From Gnetum montanum (Eukaryota; Streptophyta; Gnetopsida; Gnetales; Gnetaceae): a stretch of DNA of 64,000 bases. Both the position numbers and the translations under genes were made by a program. The stretch spans positions 587,060-651,059 of the forward strand of contig MNCI01010753.1 in assembly GCA_015680685.1 (NCBI GenBank). Reading direction: 5' to 3'. The stretch's first letter is position 1. Each line of letters opens with the position of its first letter. Shown here piece by piece: positions 1-10,855 of the stretch. The notes under the pieces were generated by a model that was given only the letters and a program-made list of their open reading frames with translations, made no database searches and was not told where the DNA came from.

Positions 1-807
1 TTTATACAATATCAAGGTACGTGGGTTTTATTGAATTTTCTTTCAAATCTATATGTAATTATGATTGGATTTGGGTCTTGATGTGATTGCATAGATTTTC
101 CTACTTTTTATGAATAATTCGCTTGGACCATTTTGTTGTAATTTTATTGCCTTTCATCAACTTTGGGAAAAGAAGATTTTGTGAGAATTTACCATATCAA
201 TTGTTTTGGGCTAGGTATTGCTCATTAGATTTGTATTACTAAGTCAATATGTTCATCTTACTATAGATTCAATTGGGCTTCAATAGTTTTGTTAAATTCC
301 AAATCCCTTTCATTTTACAAGCTTTCAACAAAGTTACCTAGGTTTTGGACCCTTTGTCATCCTATCATTTCATTTGTTACTCTTGCCTCAATTTGAAGGT
401 TCATTTATGATCTTTGAGTCATATCCTTGGTATCTGCAACATCCCATGTCAATTATCGTTTCTTTTGCAATTGTTTAAAGTTGTTTTATACCGTTCTCCA
501 AATTTGTGCCAAAACCACAAGTCAACCACAGGTCATGGTGCAACTATTAGTGTTGATCACAAGTCATGGTCAAGTTGTGGTCTCCCACCACAAGTTGTGA
601 TAAAAATCATGTGCCTCAATTACACGTAAACCATACCATTCAGCTTCACAAGTGTAGTTGGGAAGACAACAAACGTTCTCAATGCCTAGTTTACTTTCTA
701 GAAAACTAATGCACCAAAAAACTATAGAGTCTATGGAATTCAACTGGATCGTGCGTGAATGCTTCGTGATTTGTATGGTTGAGCGTAGGGGTACTTGACT
801 GCTCATC
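1..807 (+). repeat. Probable partial 5' LTR and leader of Athila element
   Basis: This stretch has no convincing gene. It lies directly upstream of a primer-binding-site-like sequence (809-828) and of a decayed Athila gag, so the end near 807 (..CA) is the expected 3' edge of a 5' LTR. The start of the LTR is not visible and may lie outside the window. Short open frames at 414-629 (+) and 570-815 (-) show no recognisable domain. No second copy of this LTR was found in the window, so the call rests on position only. Confidence 0.35.
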
Positions 808-808
808 A

Positions 809-828
809 TTGGCATCGTTGCTATGGAC
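809..828 (+). promoter_or_regulatory. Degenerate tRNA primer binding site (Athila type)
   Basis: TTGGCATCGTTGCTATGGAC resembles the Athila-type primer binding site (TTGGCGCCGTTGCCGGGGA, tRNA-Asp-like) with several substitutions. It sits between the putative LTR end and the gag frame, where a PBS belongs. Confidence 0.5.
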
Positions 829-950
829 TCTTTTTGTTGAAACGTGCGCTATCTAGGTTTAGTGAACATCATTAACATCATTGGATGAACCCTAAGGTCA
901 AATCATTCTCACAAATAATATAATCACATAAGCACACTAATATTTTTATT

Positions 951-3240
951 TTGTATTACAAAATGTCTTCTTCTCACATGCAAGATGATACAAAACCATC
1001 TATCCCTCAAGAATGCAAGGTGATGTATACTCATCCAGATGAGTATGTACCGAACTTCACCTTCATCTTGCATCAGGATGAACAACTACGATGGCATGAT
1101 ATGGAAAGCAACATTGTAATGCCTCTTGATCAATCTATGCCTAAGATGCTACTTCAAACTCTAAGGAGATTGGGCACCCAAGATCTTTAAGAGGAGTACG
1201 TTGTGCACGATTATGACTACTAGGACTACCATCCCACTAAAACACAATGCAGGAAAGATTGACACCAAAAGAAGCATTATAAGTTTGTAAAGATGAAACA
1301 GTTTACCAATCCCTTGTTCTTACCAAACCAAAATGACAATGAAGATCCTCCCTCTAGGGGCTCTCAACATGAAAATTCTCCGCCCCTTGTTATTGGTGAT
1401 GGGGGTATGGCCCTAAATCTACAGTTCACTATAAACAATCCAGGTTTAGGTAAAAACGGAAGTCAAGATAGGGGGTTGGACAAGCATCAAGATGACAAGA
1501 AAACTAGCGAACGTGGTCGTGACAACTGAAGGGGAATTGGTAGACAGTCCTCCTTCCTCTTCATCCTCTTCATCAAAATCCAAACATTCCTCTTCATTTT
1601 CTAGTTTTGATAGAAGCTACCAAAGAAATAATCAAGATGAAGGTGACCAATGAGACAACAATGATCATACAGCCTGCCATGAAAGAAGGGGTAGCAAAGA
1701 CCATCATCAGTGTCATTGACACAATGATGATGATGAACCTCTATTGGCAACTCAAAGCATGCTTAACATTGTAAAGGCAATAAAGATCCCAACCAAGCAT
1801 GTGAAAGATAGTCAAATCAAGCACTTAGACATGAATAATATCCCAAGATTTGAGGAGGGATATAACTTTGATCTGCAAAACCATCTACAAGCCTTTCATG
1901 ATGCCTACGTCTTACAAAACATAGAAAATGACTAACAAAAATTGAAGCTATTCCCCAGGACACTCATCAAAGAGATAGAAAGTTGGTGCTAGTCCTTGAA
2001 ACCAAAATCCATTTGCAGATGAGTACCATGTTAGAACTATTTAATGACAAATACCAGAAATACTCCAAAGTGTCTAATTTGAGAAGGCAAATCTAAGGCT
2101 AGAAACAAGGAATACATGAACCCTTGGATGCTACCATGGGTAGATATTATTCTCTCTCACACCAATGCCCTGCCCATGGTTATTCTCAGAGGGAACAACT
2201 CTGCCACATCATAGATGGGCTCAAAGCAAAAACCAAAATAACTCTTGGGATTTATGCCCAAGGGAGACTGTCCAAACTAAGAGCTCATCAAATCTAAAGG
2301 TTAATAGAGCAGGTAGCAAAAGAAGAAGGTGAGTTGCGAAAGAGAAAAAGTGCAGAAAAATATAATAGGAACCCTTCCATCAAAAAAAGGGAGGTCTAAT
2401 TCTATGACGAGGAGGAATCACCACTCGACAAGTTGGTGAATAGGAAAAGCTTGCCCATCCAAAAATCTATTTCTAATATTTCAGCAAAGGTTGATAAACT
2501 ATGGAACTCTTTGAATGAAAAATTTTAAATTGATATAAAGATTGCTAAAGAATCCAAAGAGCAGAATAGTGATTGAGACTGCAAGAGGCGAAAAGAAGCT
2601 AAACGTGCCTACCAAAGAGGTGAGGGCAAAGTTGTTGCAATAGAAGAAGTTGTGGAGACAAACTCTGATAATGATGTTGGATGTGACATTTGTCAATATG
2701 AACATCTTAAGGGATGTTGCCCTGTTGTGTCACATGAACAAGAGACTGAGGTGTACATGTTGAATCCTCGACTAACAAGGAGGCAAGCACCCAAACAATT
2801 GCCTTATCCTCAAGGCAATCCAAGGTAGTTCCACCAGCAACAACAAGCTTACTATCCAAGTGCAGCTCCACCACAACCGTATGAGCAATACCAACAATAG
2901 CAGCAACCATAGTCGTGGGGGATATCACCACCAAGACAGCAGTACCCTTACAAGCAACCACATCCATATGGGTACTATGTTCAGCAACACGTTTCTCCAC
3001 GTGCCTCTGCCAACCATGCCCTATTCCAACATCACTATTATTCTCCAAAGTACCATTGAACTCATTCACCATCTACTTGAGGGGAGCCCCCATATCCATA
3101 CCACCCTCCGCATCCACCTACAAACATCCCTCCACCCTCAACCCAATTACATCCTGCTTCATCTATGTAGGGCAAACTTCCCCCATAGCTGTAACAACGA
3201 AATGCTACAAGGATTGTAAATTTACAACCAGTCCTCTAGC
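951..3240 (+). pseudogene. Athila-lineage gag, decayed
   Basis: Broken gag of a Ty3/gypsy retrotransposon. Successive plus-strand pieces are visible at 951-1190, 1293-1529 and 1744-1935. The last contains IPRFEEGYNFDLQNHLQAF, typical of the start of the Athila capsid domain. A zinc-knuckle-like CDICQYEHLKGCC is encoded near 2680-2725, followed by a Gln/Pro/Tyr-rich tail (about 2760-3130). Many stops and frameshifts separate the pieces, so no protein can be made. The tail leads into the protease frame. The call is by motif order and by the RT further downstream. Confidence 0.7.
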
Positions 3241-3410
3241 AGAGTGGTTTGGACAATAGATCCAAGAAATGACCATTTTTCTGACCCAACAGTCCTCCAA
3301 AACCCTCATAACCTAATGCGGCTAGTCACCTTGTATCTCCAACACCCTCATCCTCTGCACCAAACACATTCAAGGACCCTTCAAACCAAACACTACCTCA
3401 GATCTACACT

Positions 3411-4011
3411 ATGATGTTAAGTCATGTTGTCTCCAATTGGATCAAGGTTGACAACCTTCCCACGAAGAGATTTGACCCAAGAAATACTCTTATTTACTTA
3501 GAGATCATTGGACATGAGCCATGCAAGGCTCTTTTTGATTCTGGTTCTGGTGTCAATCTCATCTCCCATGACATGTACAAGGCCTAGAACCTACCACCTC
3601 TCAAGAAGAGCAATATCCATTTGGAATCAACAAACTAGTCAATCACTATCCCTTTGGGATTAGTGGAGGACATTGTAACTACAGTTTGTGGGTGGTTCTA
3701 TCTTGCCGATTTTCTGGTGATCAAGGTAGAAAACTACAAAAGCAACTTCCCCATCATTATTGGATGTGCATGGTTAAGCACTGTTGATGCAAGAATGGGC
3801 ATCAGGGACCTCTCTTTGGAAATCTCCAAGGAGAATGAATTCGGACTCATCAAGAAGAAGCGAGTTCCATGCATCATGTACAGCGATAATGGGTGCAATT
3901 GCGTGCAGAAAATCTAGTCCATTAAAAGTACATTCATTAAAGCATGCATTAGTGTGCACATGATACCAATATCCAAAGGTGCCTGTATGTAGCAACCACA
4001 AAACAGGAGGG
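3411..4011 (+). pseudogene. Athila aspartic protease region, interrupted
   Basis: Retroviral-type aspartic protease of the same Athila element. The frame reads ALFDSGSGVNLIS, in which DSG is the catalytic triad, followed by a conserved-looking SNFPIIIGCAWLSTVDARMG segment (FPIIIG.AWL resembles the second protease motif). At least two in-frame stops occur. The frame ends at 4011 where a second LTR element is inserted; GAGGG at 4007-4011 is repeated at 9591-9595. Coding resumes after 9595, so the split is secondary. Confidence 0.75.
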
Positions 4012-4962
4012 TGTACTGTCCGAAATCGTCGGTCCCCGGCTGAAATGAAACAGAAACCAGGAGATCCCCGGACAAGCACAGAAGACCCTACCTTCGCTTG
4101 AGGGCGAGCTGGAATTAACGAAGGCAGAGTACCTTGAATGGTCCGCACGCGGATCAAACAGGGATTTCCCCAAACGTACACCATTATGTTGTACGCTGGG
4201 TTATACGTAAACGGCGTAACTAATATCAAACGGAGCGAAAACGTACAGGAATGTAAACGATAAGCATACAATAATGAACGAAAAACTGTAACAAATCTTA
4301 GCAAAAGAAATGTGGCAATATTATTGCAAAGCGGAAAATTACAATGCACCGGTCTAACGCAGCTATGAATCTGACACAAGGCGGACGATGAGCCCTGGTG
4401 GATGCGGAGGGATGATGGTGTTCTGGTTTGACCTGCAGGCACAGCGTGAAGGCTGTATGCTCAGCGTGCAAGGTTGAGGTTTAGCGTACAGGTTTTTTTT
4501 TTTGCTCTGATTTCTCAATGTCTCTGGTTCTTTTTTTGTCTCTGGTTTGCTCTAAAATTGCCAACCCCGATCTAGTGAAAAATTGGGGTTTTTATACAAG
4601 TTTAGACATTAGACTCGGATCCGAGAGGGGATGATTGGCTGTGGAGTGCTGGACCCTCGGGTCGGGTGACATGTGGCACGTTGACCAAGTGCGAAAGAAT
4701 GAAATTTTACAAGTGTACAGCGTGCTGCACGCCAGCGTATACTGCTGTACGCCAGGGTATACACGCTGGGCGTGTGAACTCGGCGTACAGACTTGATCAA
4801 AACAAAAGAAGTCGTTCGGCCTTCAGATTTGAATTCGGATGTCATGAGAATGCTACCTATGGATGTTCAGCTTGGTTGACCTTGATCTGACATGGTTCTA
4901 GAGAGCTTTGATTGGTATACGTTGTGCTACACACTGGGCGTACACATTGTACATGCTGGGTC
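4012..4962 (-). repeat. 3' LTR of nested element (truncated)
   Basis: Homologous to 8048-8970 over nearly its full length, beginning TGTCCGAAATC at 4017 versus 8048. Homology stops abruptly at 4962, where the internal gene begins, so the U3 start and its minisatellite are missing. The outer edge at 4012 abuts the GAGGG target duplication. Confidence 0.75.
4589..4596 (-). promoter_or_regulatory. LTR TATA box
   Basis: On the minus strand CTTGTATAAAAACCCC contains TATAAAAA. The same box is kept in the other LTR at 8619-8626. Confidence 0.5.
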
Positions 4963-7736
4963 TATGATGAGGTGGCGGAAAGACCTGTCTCGGTATCCGT
5001 TCAACTTCTGGCGGTAGTGCAGGCAAGCTCTCAATACAAACGGTCTCATACGGGTCCCACTTCAGCTTAGCTCCTACACACACGAAAAGAACAGGCATTA
5101 GATCTTAGATGGCAAAAAAGAATGTGAAACTCGAAGGCTGCAAAACACTTGAGACATCTGTACCTATTTCAAGGTGGGCCTGCTGAATGCGTTCGACCAC
5201 CTCGTCGACGATACTGGTGACGAAATCCATTTTGCTTGGCATCTCGATCCAAGTAAATGGTTCATGAGTGCGAGATGGATTAGCCTCAGGGGTCGTTTCA
5301 GGGGGAGCCACTATCATAGGCACTTCTAATCGCATCGTAGGAATCGTCCTAGTTTCAATATCTTCGTTTGGAAGCGATAAAAAACATAAAATTAAAACAC
5401 CACATGATGGAAACAACGATTCACAAGGCAACGCAATAAAACAAAAGGGAATATACCGAGTTCTTTGTTCCCTTCCCAGTTTGAAGGGTCACCAAGGTCC
5501 AATTTTCCCTTAAGGAAGCTATTAAACATTTCATCGACACCATCCCAATCATCGACCAGTTCTGTCTCTGTGGTGTCTTCCGCCAGCTCTTCGGTCACTT
5601 CCACCTGATCTTTGCTGACCTCTTCCTCCTCAATTATTAAATCCTTTGGGACTTCCTCCTCCTCGATAATGGTTTCTAGCTCCTGTCTCCTCACTTCCCG
5701 AGTCAAGTCTAAAGACATTAGTTTCATGTAAGTGGTCAAAACGAAAAAAACAATGAATAAGACGAAAATGACAATACAATAAGTGCATCAAGCTTACTTA
5801 CCTCGAACAGGCATTTTGAATCGTATTCGCTTCACCCTTGGCTCTTCCACAGTTGAGGCCACCTCTTTAGGGCGTCCGCGCTTCTGAATCTTCGATTTGG
5901 CTTTCCCGATGGTCTCCTTGATCACCCGATCAGCCCTCCTAGCAATATAGGGCACATTGTCTGGTTCCAGCCCCACACTGTCATGTGTATGGATTGAAGT
6001 ACCAGATGACCCCTCTGTTGTGATGGAAACTGATTCATCGATCCCCTCGGGTGCATCTTGAGACTCAGCTACCTCGAACAAATGGTTAATTCATGGGCGA
6101 GATAATTGAGTACGATCCCACAAAACATATTTATTATCTGCACGAACCACCAGAAATTCGGCCAGGCGACGTAGATAACCTGCAAAGAACGCGAAGGTAA
6201 AATGGGACTGTGCCTCAACGTTTGAACACAATCGCATTATCTCCCTATGGAAACCCGACAACAAAAATTGGGCCCAATTATAACGCATCCCGGTCTCTAA
6301 AATGGTCTGCATGATGCAAACGGCTTCCACCCCAAGACTCTTCACTTGAGACAGGGATTTAGGAAACACCCGTGCCCTAAACAGGGGATACAGTTCATTG
6401 ACTTCCACCACCTTTGATGTTCCCTGCATAGGGAACCCCTTAGAGCCCTTGAGAATGCCCAACCAATCTTCCAGCTCACGCACCACATGGAGCTCTTTTT
6501 GCGCCCTGTCCAAAACCACATTCACACCATCTGCCGGAACACCGAAGAGGTCTGAAAAGAACTCGGCTGACAGATGAAAAACTATTTTGACACCCTTAAT
6601 ACGGGTGCTGTAGTAAGTGACAGAGTTGTCAAACGAATCAACAATTCCAATCATCTCAACTACAAAGACATCAGGGCTTGGGGTTGTGAATAACTCCATG
6701 AGGTCGGCATCATTCAAACAACGGACAATAGACGGTGGGGCACTGGTACGCAACCATCACTGCGCCTTGCTGACCTCCCCAAATTTCATCGACAGGGTGC
6801 TCTCAGTCCACCCTGTCGTAACAGGGTCTCCGTCGAGGGGGACGTTAACTGTAAACACATTTTAAAACCATAGCACCAGTATGACCAACGTTGCAGCCAA
6901 ACAAACAGACTAAGGCGTCAGGGAAATATCATCACTTACCTTCAGTCGTGGGCTTCACATTGCTAGGACCCAAGTCAGTATCACGGGGGAAAACCGGTCC
7001 ATTGCGTGACCAATCTCCATGCAGCCACCCTCGAGCCGCGCATTGCACAAACGCCCTGGAAAACCGCTTATGGAAATGAACAATGTCACCCTTAGTCTGA
7101 GCTAATACAACTCCGCGGAGGGTGGGACCTGCCATGAAGGTCTCTAAAGCGATGTGAGCCAATGCAAGTCCGTCATCATTGACGCATATTCCATCTTTGT
7201 CAACTTGGGGCCTGCAAAAGAACGGTCGTCAAAGCAAGAGCAAACACTAAACAACAGAATAGAAACGACAAATTAAACAACCTTACCTCTCTACCCTGTA
7301 CACCATGCCCGGAGGGTTCTAGAATAATGTATGCGCACGCGCAGCCAAAAACAAGGTGCTATAGAGATAGTGAGGCCCACGAGGCAATAAGTCCCACACG
7401 CGCGATAACGGACGGGTAGATCTGGGCCCTCCCGAGGGACCGTCCTCAATCGCAAGCGGTCCCTCGTCAATGTCCACCATGAAAGCTATGACGCCGTTTG
7501 AGGATCCTGGCAACATTGCTTCGAGCACACTCCGCGCTACTTGTTCACTTAGATGGGACCATATCACTACCTTGAATCTGTCTAAGATGAAGGCAAGGAA
7601 CTCATAGGCCCCTTCCCTGAACCATACCCCATTGTTATCAATAGTCAGATTAGGGGCAGGTTCGTCGGTATCAAAGGGCCCGAACCAGGCCAGTACCCCA
7701 ACCAACTCAACCACTAAGAGGAAAGGCTCAGGATCC
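4898..7736 (-). CDS. Spliced gene inside LTR element (HAD/NIF-like plus plant-transposon-like domains)
   Basis: Six minus-strand exons with AG acceptors and GT donors: 7736-7287, 7211-6940, 6848-5802, 5708-5457, 5361-5164 and 5073-4898. All five junctions keep one reading frame (phases 2,1,1,1,1), giving about 2395 nt or 798 codons. Three in-frame stops remain: one near 7320, one near 6757 and one near 6090. Order of parts: a NIF/FCP1-like segment; an unknown exon (GICVNDDGLALAHIA); a 348-codon exon with a plant-transposon-like domain and an AT-hook-like KRGRPKE; an acidic exon (IIEEEE); and two short C-terminal exons. The last about 20 codons run into the LTR. No start codon or first exon was found. 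It is probably a captured or element-borne gene, now decaying. The function of the whole is unknown. Confidence 0.65.
5802..6848 (-). CDS. Large exon with plant-transposon-like domain and AT-hook-like tail
   Basis: About 348 codons. The first two thirds read ...MELFTTPSPDVFVVEMIG..STRIKGVKIVFHLSAEFF..LFGVPADG.., which resembles the 'putative plant transposon protein' type of domain (a beta-rich start, then R-G-V-x-[IV]-x-F..e...LGVP). The end is basic, with KAKSKIQKRGRPKE (AT-hook-like GRP core) and RVKRIRFK. Two stops interrupt the frame (near 6757 and 6090). The family assignment is by eye only. Confidence 0.5.
7287..7736 (-). CDS. Exon with NIF/FCP1-homology-like (HAD) segment
   Basis: The exon encodes LTIDNNGVWFREGAYEFL followed by DRFKVVIWSHLSEQVARSVL. 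This resembles NLI-interacting-factor/FCP1-type HAD domains, in which a catalytic loop of the type LDLNGVL is followed by RPG..EFL...F.V..WS. The first Asp is kept, but the usual DxDx(T/V) pattern is altered (DNNG), so phosphatase activity is doubtful. A TAG stop lies near 7320, 11 codons before the splice donor AGAG/GTAAGG. Confidence 0.55.
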
Positions 7737-7837
7737 CTGCAAATAACCAGAATGCCATGGTAAATCAGCTATACACGAAAATGAAATACAGAAACGAAAT
7801 TCCATGTTGAAGGCCAATACTTCGAAAAAATTGCAAA

Positions 7838-8046
7838 CTGTCTACACTCGGCGTGCAAACCCTACATGCTGCCAAAAAACTGTTTACACTCGCATGCAGA
7901 CCCTGCACGCTACCAAAAAACTGTTTACACTCGGCGTGCAGACCTTGCACGCTGCCAAAAAACTATTTACACTTGGCGTGCAGACCCTATACGCTGTGAA
8001 AACTGTTTACGCCCAGCGTGCAGGGTCTGCACGCTGGGCGTAGACA
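7838..8046. repeat. About 50-bp tandem repeat next to 5' LTR
   Basis: Four to five imperfect units of the form CCAAAAAACTGTTTACACTCGG followed by CGTGCAGACCCTGCACGCTG. Each unit contains the inverted pair CGTGCAG/CTGCACG. It occupies the place where a PBS would be expected, just inside the 5' LTR of the nested element. Confidence 0.8.
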
Positions 8047-8618
8047 GTGTCCGAAATCATCACTCCCCAGCTAGAATGAAATAGAAACCAAGAGATCCCC
8101 GGACAAGCACAGAAGACCCTACCTTCGCTTGAGGGCGAGCTGGAATTAACGAAGGTACAGTACCTTGAATGGTCCGCACGCGGATCAGACAGGGATTTTC
8201 CCAAACATACACCGTTATGCTGTACACTGGGTTATACGTAAACAGCATAACTAATATCAAACGGAGCATAAACGTACAGGAATGTAAACGATAAGCATAC
8301 AATAATGAACGAAAAACTGTAACAAATCTTAGCAAAAGAAATGTGGCAATATTATTGCAAAGTGGAAAGTTACAATGCACCGGTCTAACGCAGCTGTGAA
8401 TCTGACACAAGGCGGACGATGAGCCCCGGTGGATGCGGAGGGATGATGGTGTTCTGGTTTGACCTGCAAGCACAGCGTGAAGGCTGTATGCTCAATGTGC
8501 AGGGTTGAGGTCCAGCATACAAGTTTTTTTTTTGCTCTGATTTCTCAATGTCTCTGGTTCTTTTTTTGTCTCTGGTTTGCTCTAAAATTGCCAACCCCGA
8601 TCTAGTGAAAAATTGGGG

Positions 8619-8626
8619 TTTTTATA
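8619..8626 (-). promoter_or_regulatory. LTR TATA box
   Basis: TATAAAAA on the minus strand within CTTGTATAAAAACCCC, at the U3/R position of the 5' LTR, identical in context to 4589-4596. Confidence 0.55.
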
Positions 8627-8944
8627 CAAGTTTAGACATTAGACTCGGATCCGAGAGGGGATGATTGGCTGTGGAGTGCTGGACTCTTGGGTCGGGTGAC
8701 ATGTGGCGCGTTAACCGAGTGCGAAAGAATGAAATTTTACAAGTGTACAGCGTGCTACACGCCAGCGTATACACGCTGGGCGTGTGAACTCGGCATACAG
8801 ACTTGATCAAAACAAAAGAAGTCGTTCGGCCTTCAAATTTGAATTCGGATGTCATGAGAATGCTGCCTATGGATGTTCAACTTGGTTGACCTTGATCTGA
8901 CACGGTTCTGGAGAGCTTTGATTGGTATACATTGTGCTACACAC

Positions 8945-9370
8945 TGGGTGTACACATTGTACATGCTGGGCGTATACGCCGGGTGTACACATTGTACATG
9001 CTGGGCATATACGCCGAGTGTACACATTGTACATGCTGGGCGTACTCGCTGGGCGTATACGCTAGGCGTGCAGGATGTACATGCTCAGCGTATGAACTCC
9101 AAAGTGCATGATGTCGAGACCAAAATTTGACTTTTTGGAGCCCATGATGACACCTGATAATTGCTCTATTCCTGTGAATTGATGCTTTGTACAAAATCTT
9201 GCTCTGAAGTGCTGTTTCCATGCTGTCTTTGGGATTGCATGCTAGGCGTACACGTCAGTCATGCATGCCGAGTGTATATGTGAGGCGTGTACGTTGAGCG
9301 TATACGCTGGGCGTATACGCTGGGAATGCACGCTGGGCGTATACGCTGGGTGTATACGCTGCATACTGCA
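8945..9370. repeat. U3 minisatellites with palindromic GCGTATACGC core
   Basis: Two arrays. At about 8950-9055, three copies of a 34-bp unit begin TGTACACATTGTACATGCTG. At about 9290-9365, a 14-bp unit GCGTATACGCTGGG is repeated about five times. GCGTATACGC is a perfect 10-bp palindrome. Confidence 0.85.
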
Positions 9371-9590
9371 TACTTAGTGAAAATTAAGTATCTTGAGCTC
9401 CGAAGTTGCCATGTTTGATACCAGATGTCGCCGTGGTCGTCTGCGGGTCCCAGGGAACTGTTTCTTGTTGAGTTCGACTCTGCTTGAAGCTGTCTATGGG
9501 GCCCTCAAACTTTAGTCATGTTGGGGAGCGTCATGACTTAGCTCGATTCTTGTTGGAGAAGTACTAAGCTCAGAATTTTGTGGTGTTTCA

Positions 9591-10183
9591 GAGGGCACCT
9601 AGTGGCTGACAGCAACACACTATGCATGGAACCTACTAAGAGCCTGACATGTGCTTATGTCGAGGGCATAGATGAACTTGAGCAAGTTCATCACCAACTC
9701 TCTAATGATGAAGTTGATGATACCTATTTGGGAGAGTGCAATCCCTGATAATTTCAAGCTAGAGCCCCTAGAATTAAAAACTCTACCAACCAACATGAAG
9801 TATGCATTTTTAAAAAATGGCAAGCTGGTTATAATCAATGTAAATTTTGCTCTCGAAAAAAAAAAGCCAAGTTGTTGAAGGTGGTCAACAAATGGCCAAC
9901 AACCTTTGCTTGGTCATATACTAAACTGACTGGAATTGATCCAAGGATATGTCAGCATTGTATCTACACCGACCCGACCATGAAGCCAAGAAGGAAGCCA
10001 CAGAGGCAACTGAATCCCAAGTTGAAGCAAATCGTCAAAGAGGAAATAGAACTCCTCAAAAAGGGGTTCATCTATCCCATCGTAGATAATGAGTGGGTTA
10101 GCCCACTCGTAATTGTGCCAAAGAAAGGTGGCAAGTGGCGAGTTTGCATCAACTTTAGGCTATTGAATATGTCAACCTTTTAA
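9591..10183 (+). pseudogene. Athila pol resumes: pre-RT and RT N-terminus
   Basis: After the nested insertion the Athila frame continues. The frame around 9660-9880 encodes ELKTLPTNMKYAFLKNGK, the linker typical of Athila just before RT. From 9872 comes KWPTTFAWSYTKLTGIDPRI, then PRRKPQRQLNPKLKQIVK and VSPLVIVPKKGGKWRVCINF, the first RT motifs. A frameshift lies in the A-run near 9860-9870 and a stop at 10181. Confidence 0.85.
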
Positions 10184-10855
10184 GATTATTTTCCATTGCC
10201 ATTTGTGGACCAAGTGTTGGACATCATATTTGGGCATTGCTATTATAGCTTCTTGGATGGTTATAGTGGCTATAACCAAATTTAAATTATGTCAGAAGAT
10301 CAAGCCAAAAAAACATTCACAAGTCCCTAGAGGACTTTTGCATATTGCAAGATGCCATTCGGTCTATGCAATGCCCCTGCAACATTTCAACGCCTAATCC
10401 TTAGTATTTTTCAACAACAAATTGGTAGTGGGGCAAAAGTCTTTATAGATGACTTCTCTACCTATGGGGCTACATTTGAGCAAGCCCTAGATTACCTTGA
10501 GCAAGTACTAAAAAGATGTGTTAAAACAAACCTTAGGCTTAATTGGCAGAAAATCCATTTAATGGTCCAAGAGGGCATAGTACTGGGGCATAGAATTACT
10601 CACACAAGGATTGAGGTAAACCCTAAAAAGATAAGGGTCATCCAAGGAATCACATGCCAACCAGAGACAATCAAAGATATCCAATCATTCCTTAGACACA
10701 CTAGCTACTACCAACAGTTCGTAGAGAATTTCTCCAAGATCGCAAAACTATTGGTCGAGCTTACAAAGAAAGATACTCCATTCATCGAGACCAAAGAGTG
10801 TCAACATGCATTCCAACAACTAAAGGAAAAACTCATAGAAACTCCAGTTTTATGA
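10184..10855 (+). pseudogene. Athila reverse transcriptase, palm and thumb
   Basis: Encodes YSFLDGYSGYNQI, KMPFGLCNAPATFQRL and VFIDDFSTYG; the last is the catalytic box, with both Asp residues kept, in the F-x-DDF form usual for Athila. It continues with HLMVQEGIVLGHRI and the connection SFLRHTSYYQQFVENFSKIA. The part 10352-10855 is open for 167 codons. Stops and a frameshift near 10240-10340 disable the earlier part. Confidence 0.9.

Larger units (their letters stand above)
4012..9590 (-). mobile_element. Nested LTR retroelement carrying a spliced gene
   Basis: A 5.6-kb minus-oriented element inserted in Athila. The 5-bp GAGGG duplication flanks it (4007-4011 and 9591-9595). Read on the minus strand, the 5' LTR is 9590-8048, the internal part is 8047-4963 and the 3' LTR is 4962-4012, which lacks about the first 620 bases. 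LTR ends are TGAAACACC...TACA. A TATAAAAA box lies in each LTR on the minus strand, supporting this orientation. There is no gag, protease, RT or integrase. The interior instead holds a multi-exon gene. The LTR ends resemble those at 52679-54087, so the two elements are probably related. No recognisable PBS follows the 5' LTR. Confidence 0.75.
8048..9590 (-). repeat. 5' LTR of nested element
   Basis: Minus-strand LTR starting TGAAACACCACAAAATT at 9590 and ending near the ..CGGACA at 8048. The first part (U3) holds minisatellites at 8940-9370. The TATA box is at 8619-8626. The part 8970-8048 pairs with the truncated copy at 4962-4017. Confidence 0.7.

Noticed and set aside
3774-4442. 222-codon minus-strand open frame
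   Set aside because: It crosses the boundary between Athila protease and the nested LTR (4011/4012) and shows no domain; it is antisense to the protease. Its partner at 8060-8473 exists only because the LTRs are repeats.
7838-8046. Possible CRISPR-like array
   Set aside because: Units are imperfect and continuous without unique spacers, and the context is a plant LTR element.
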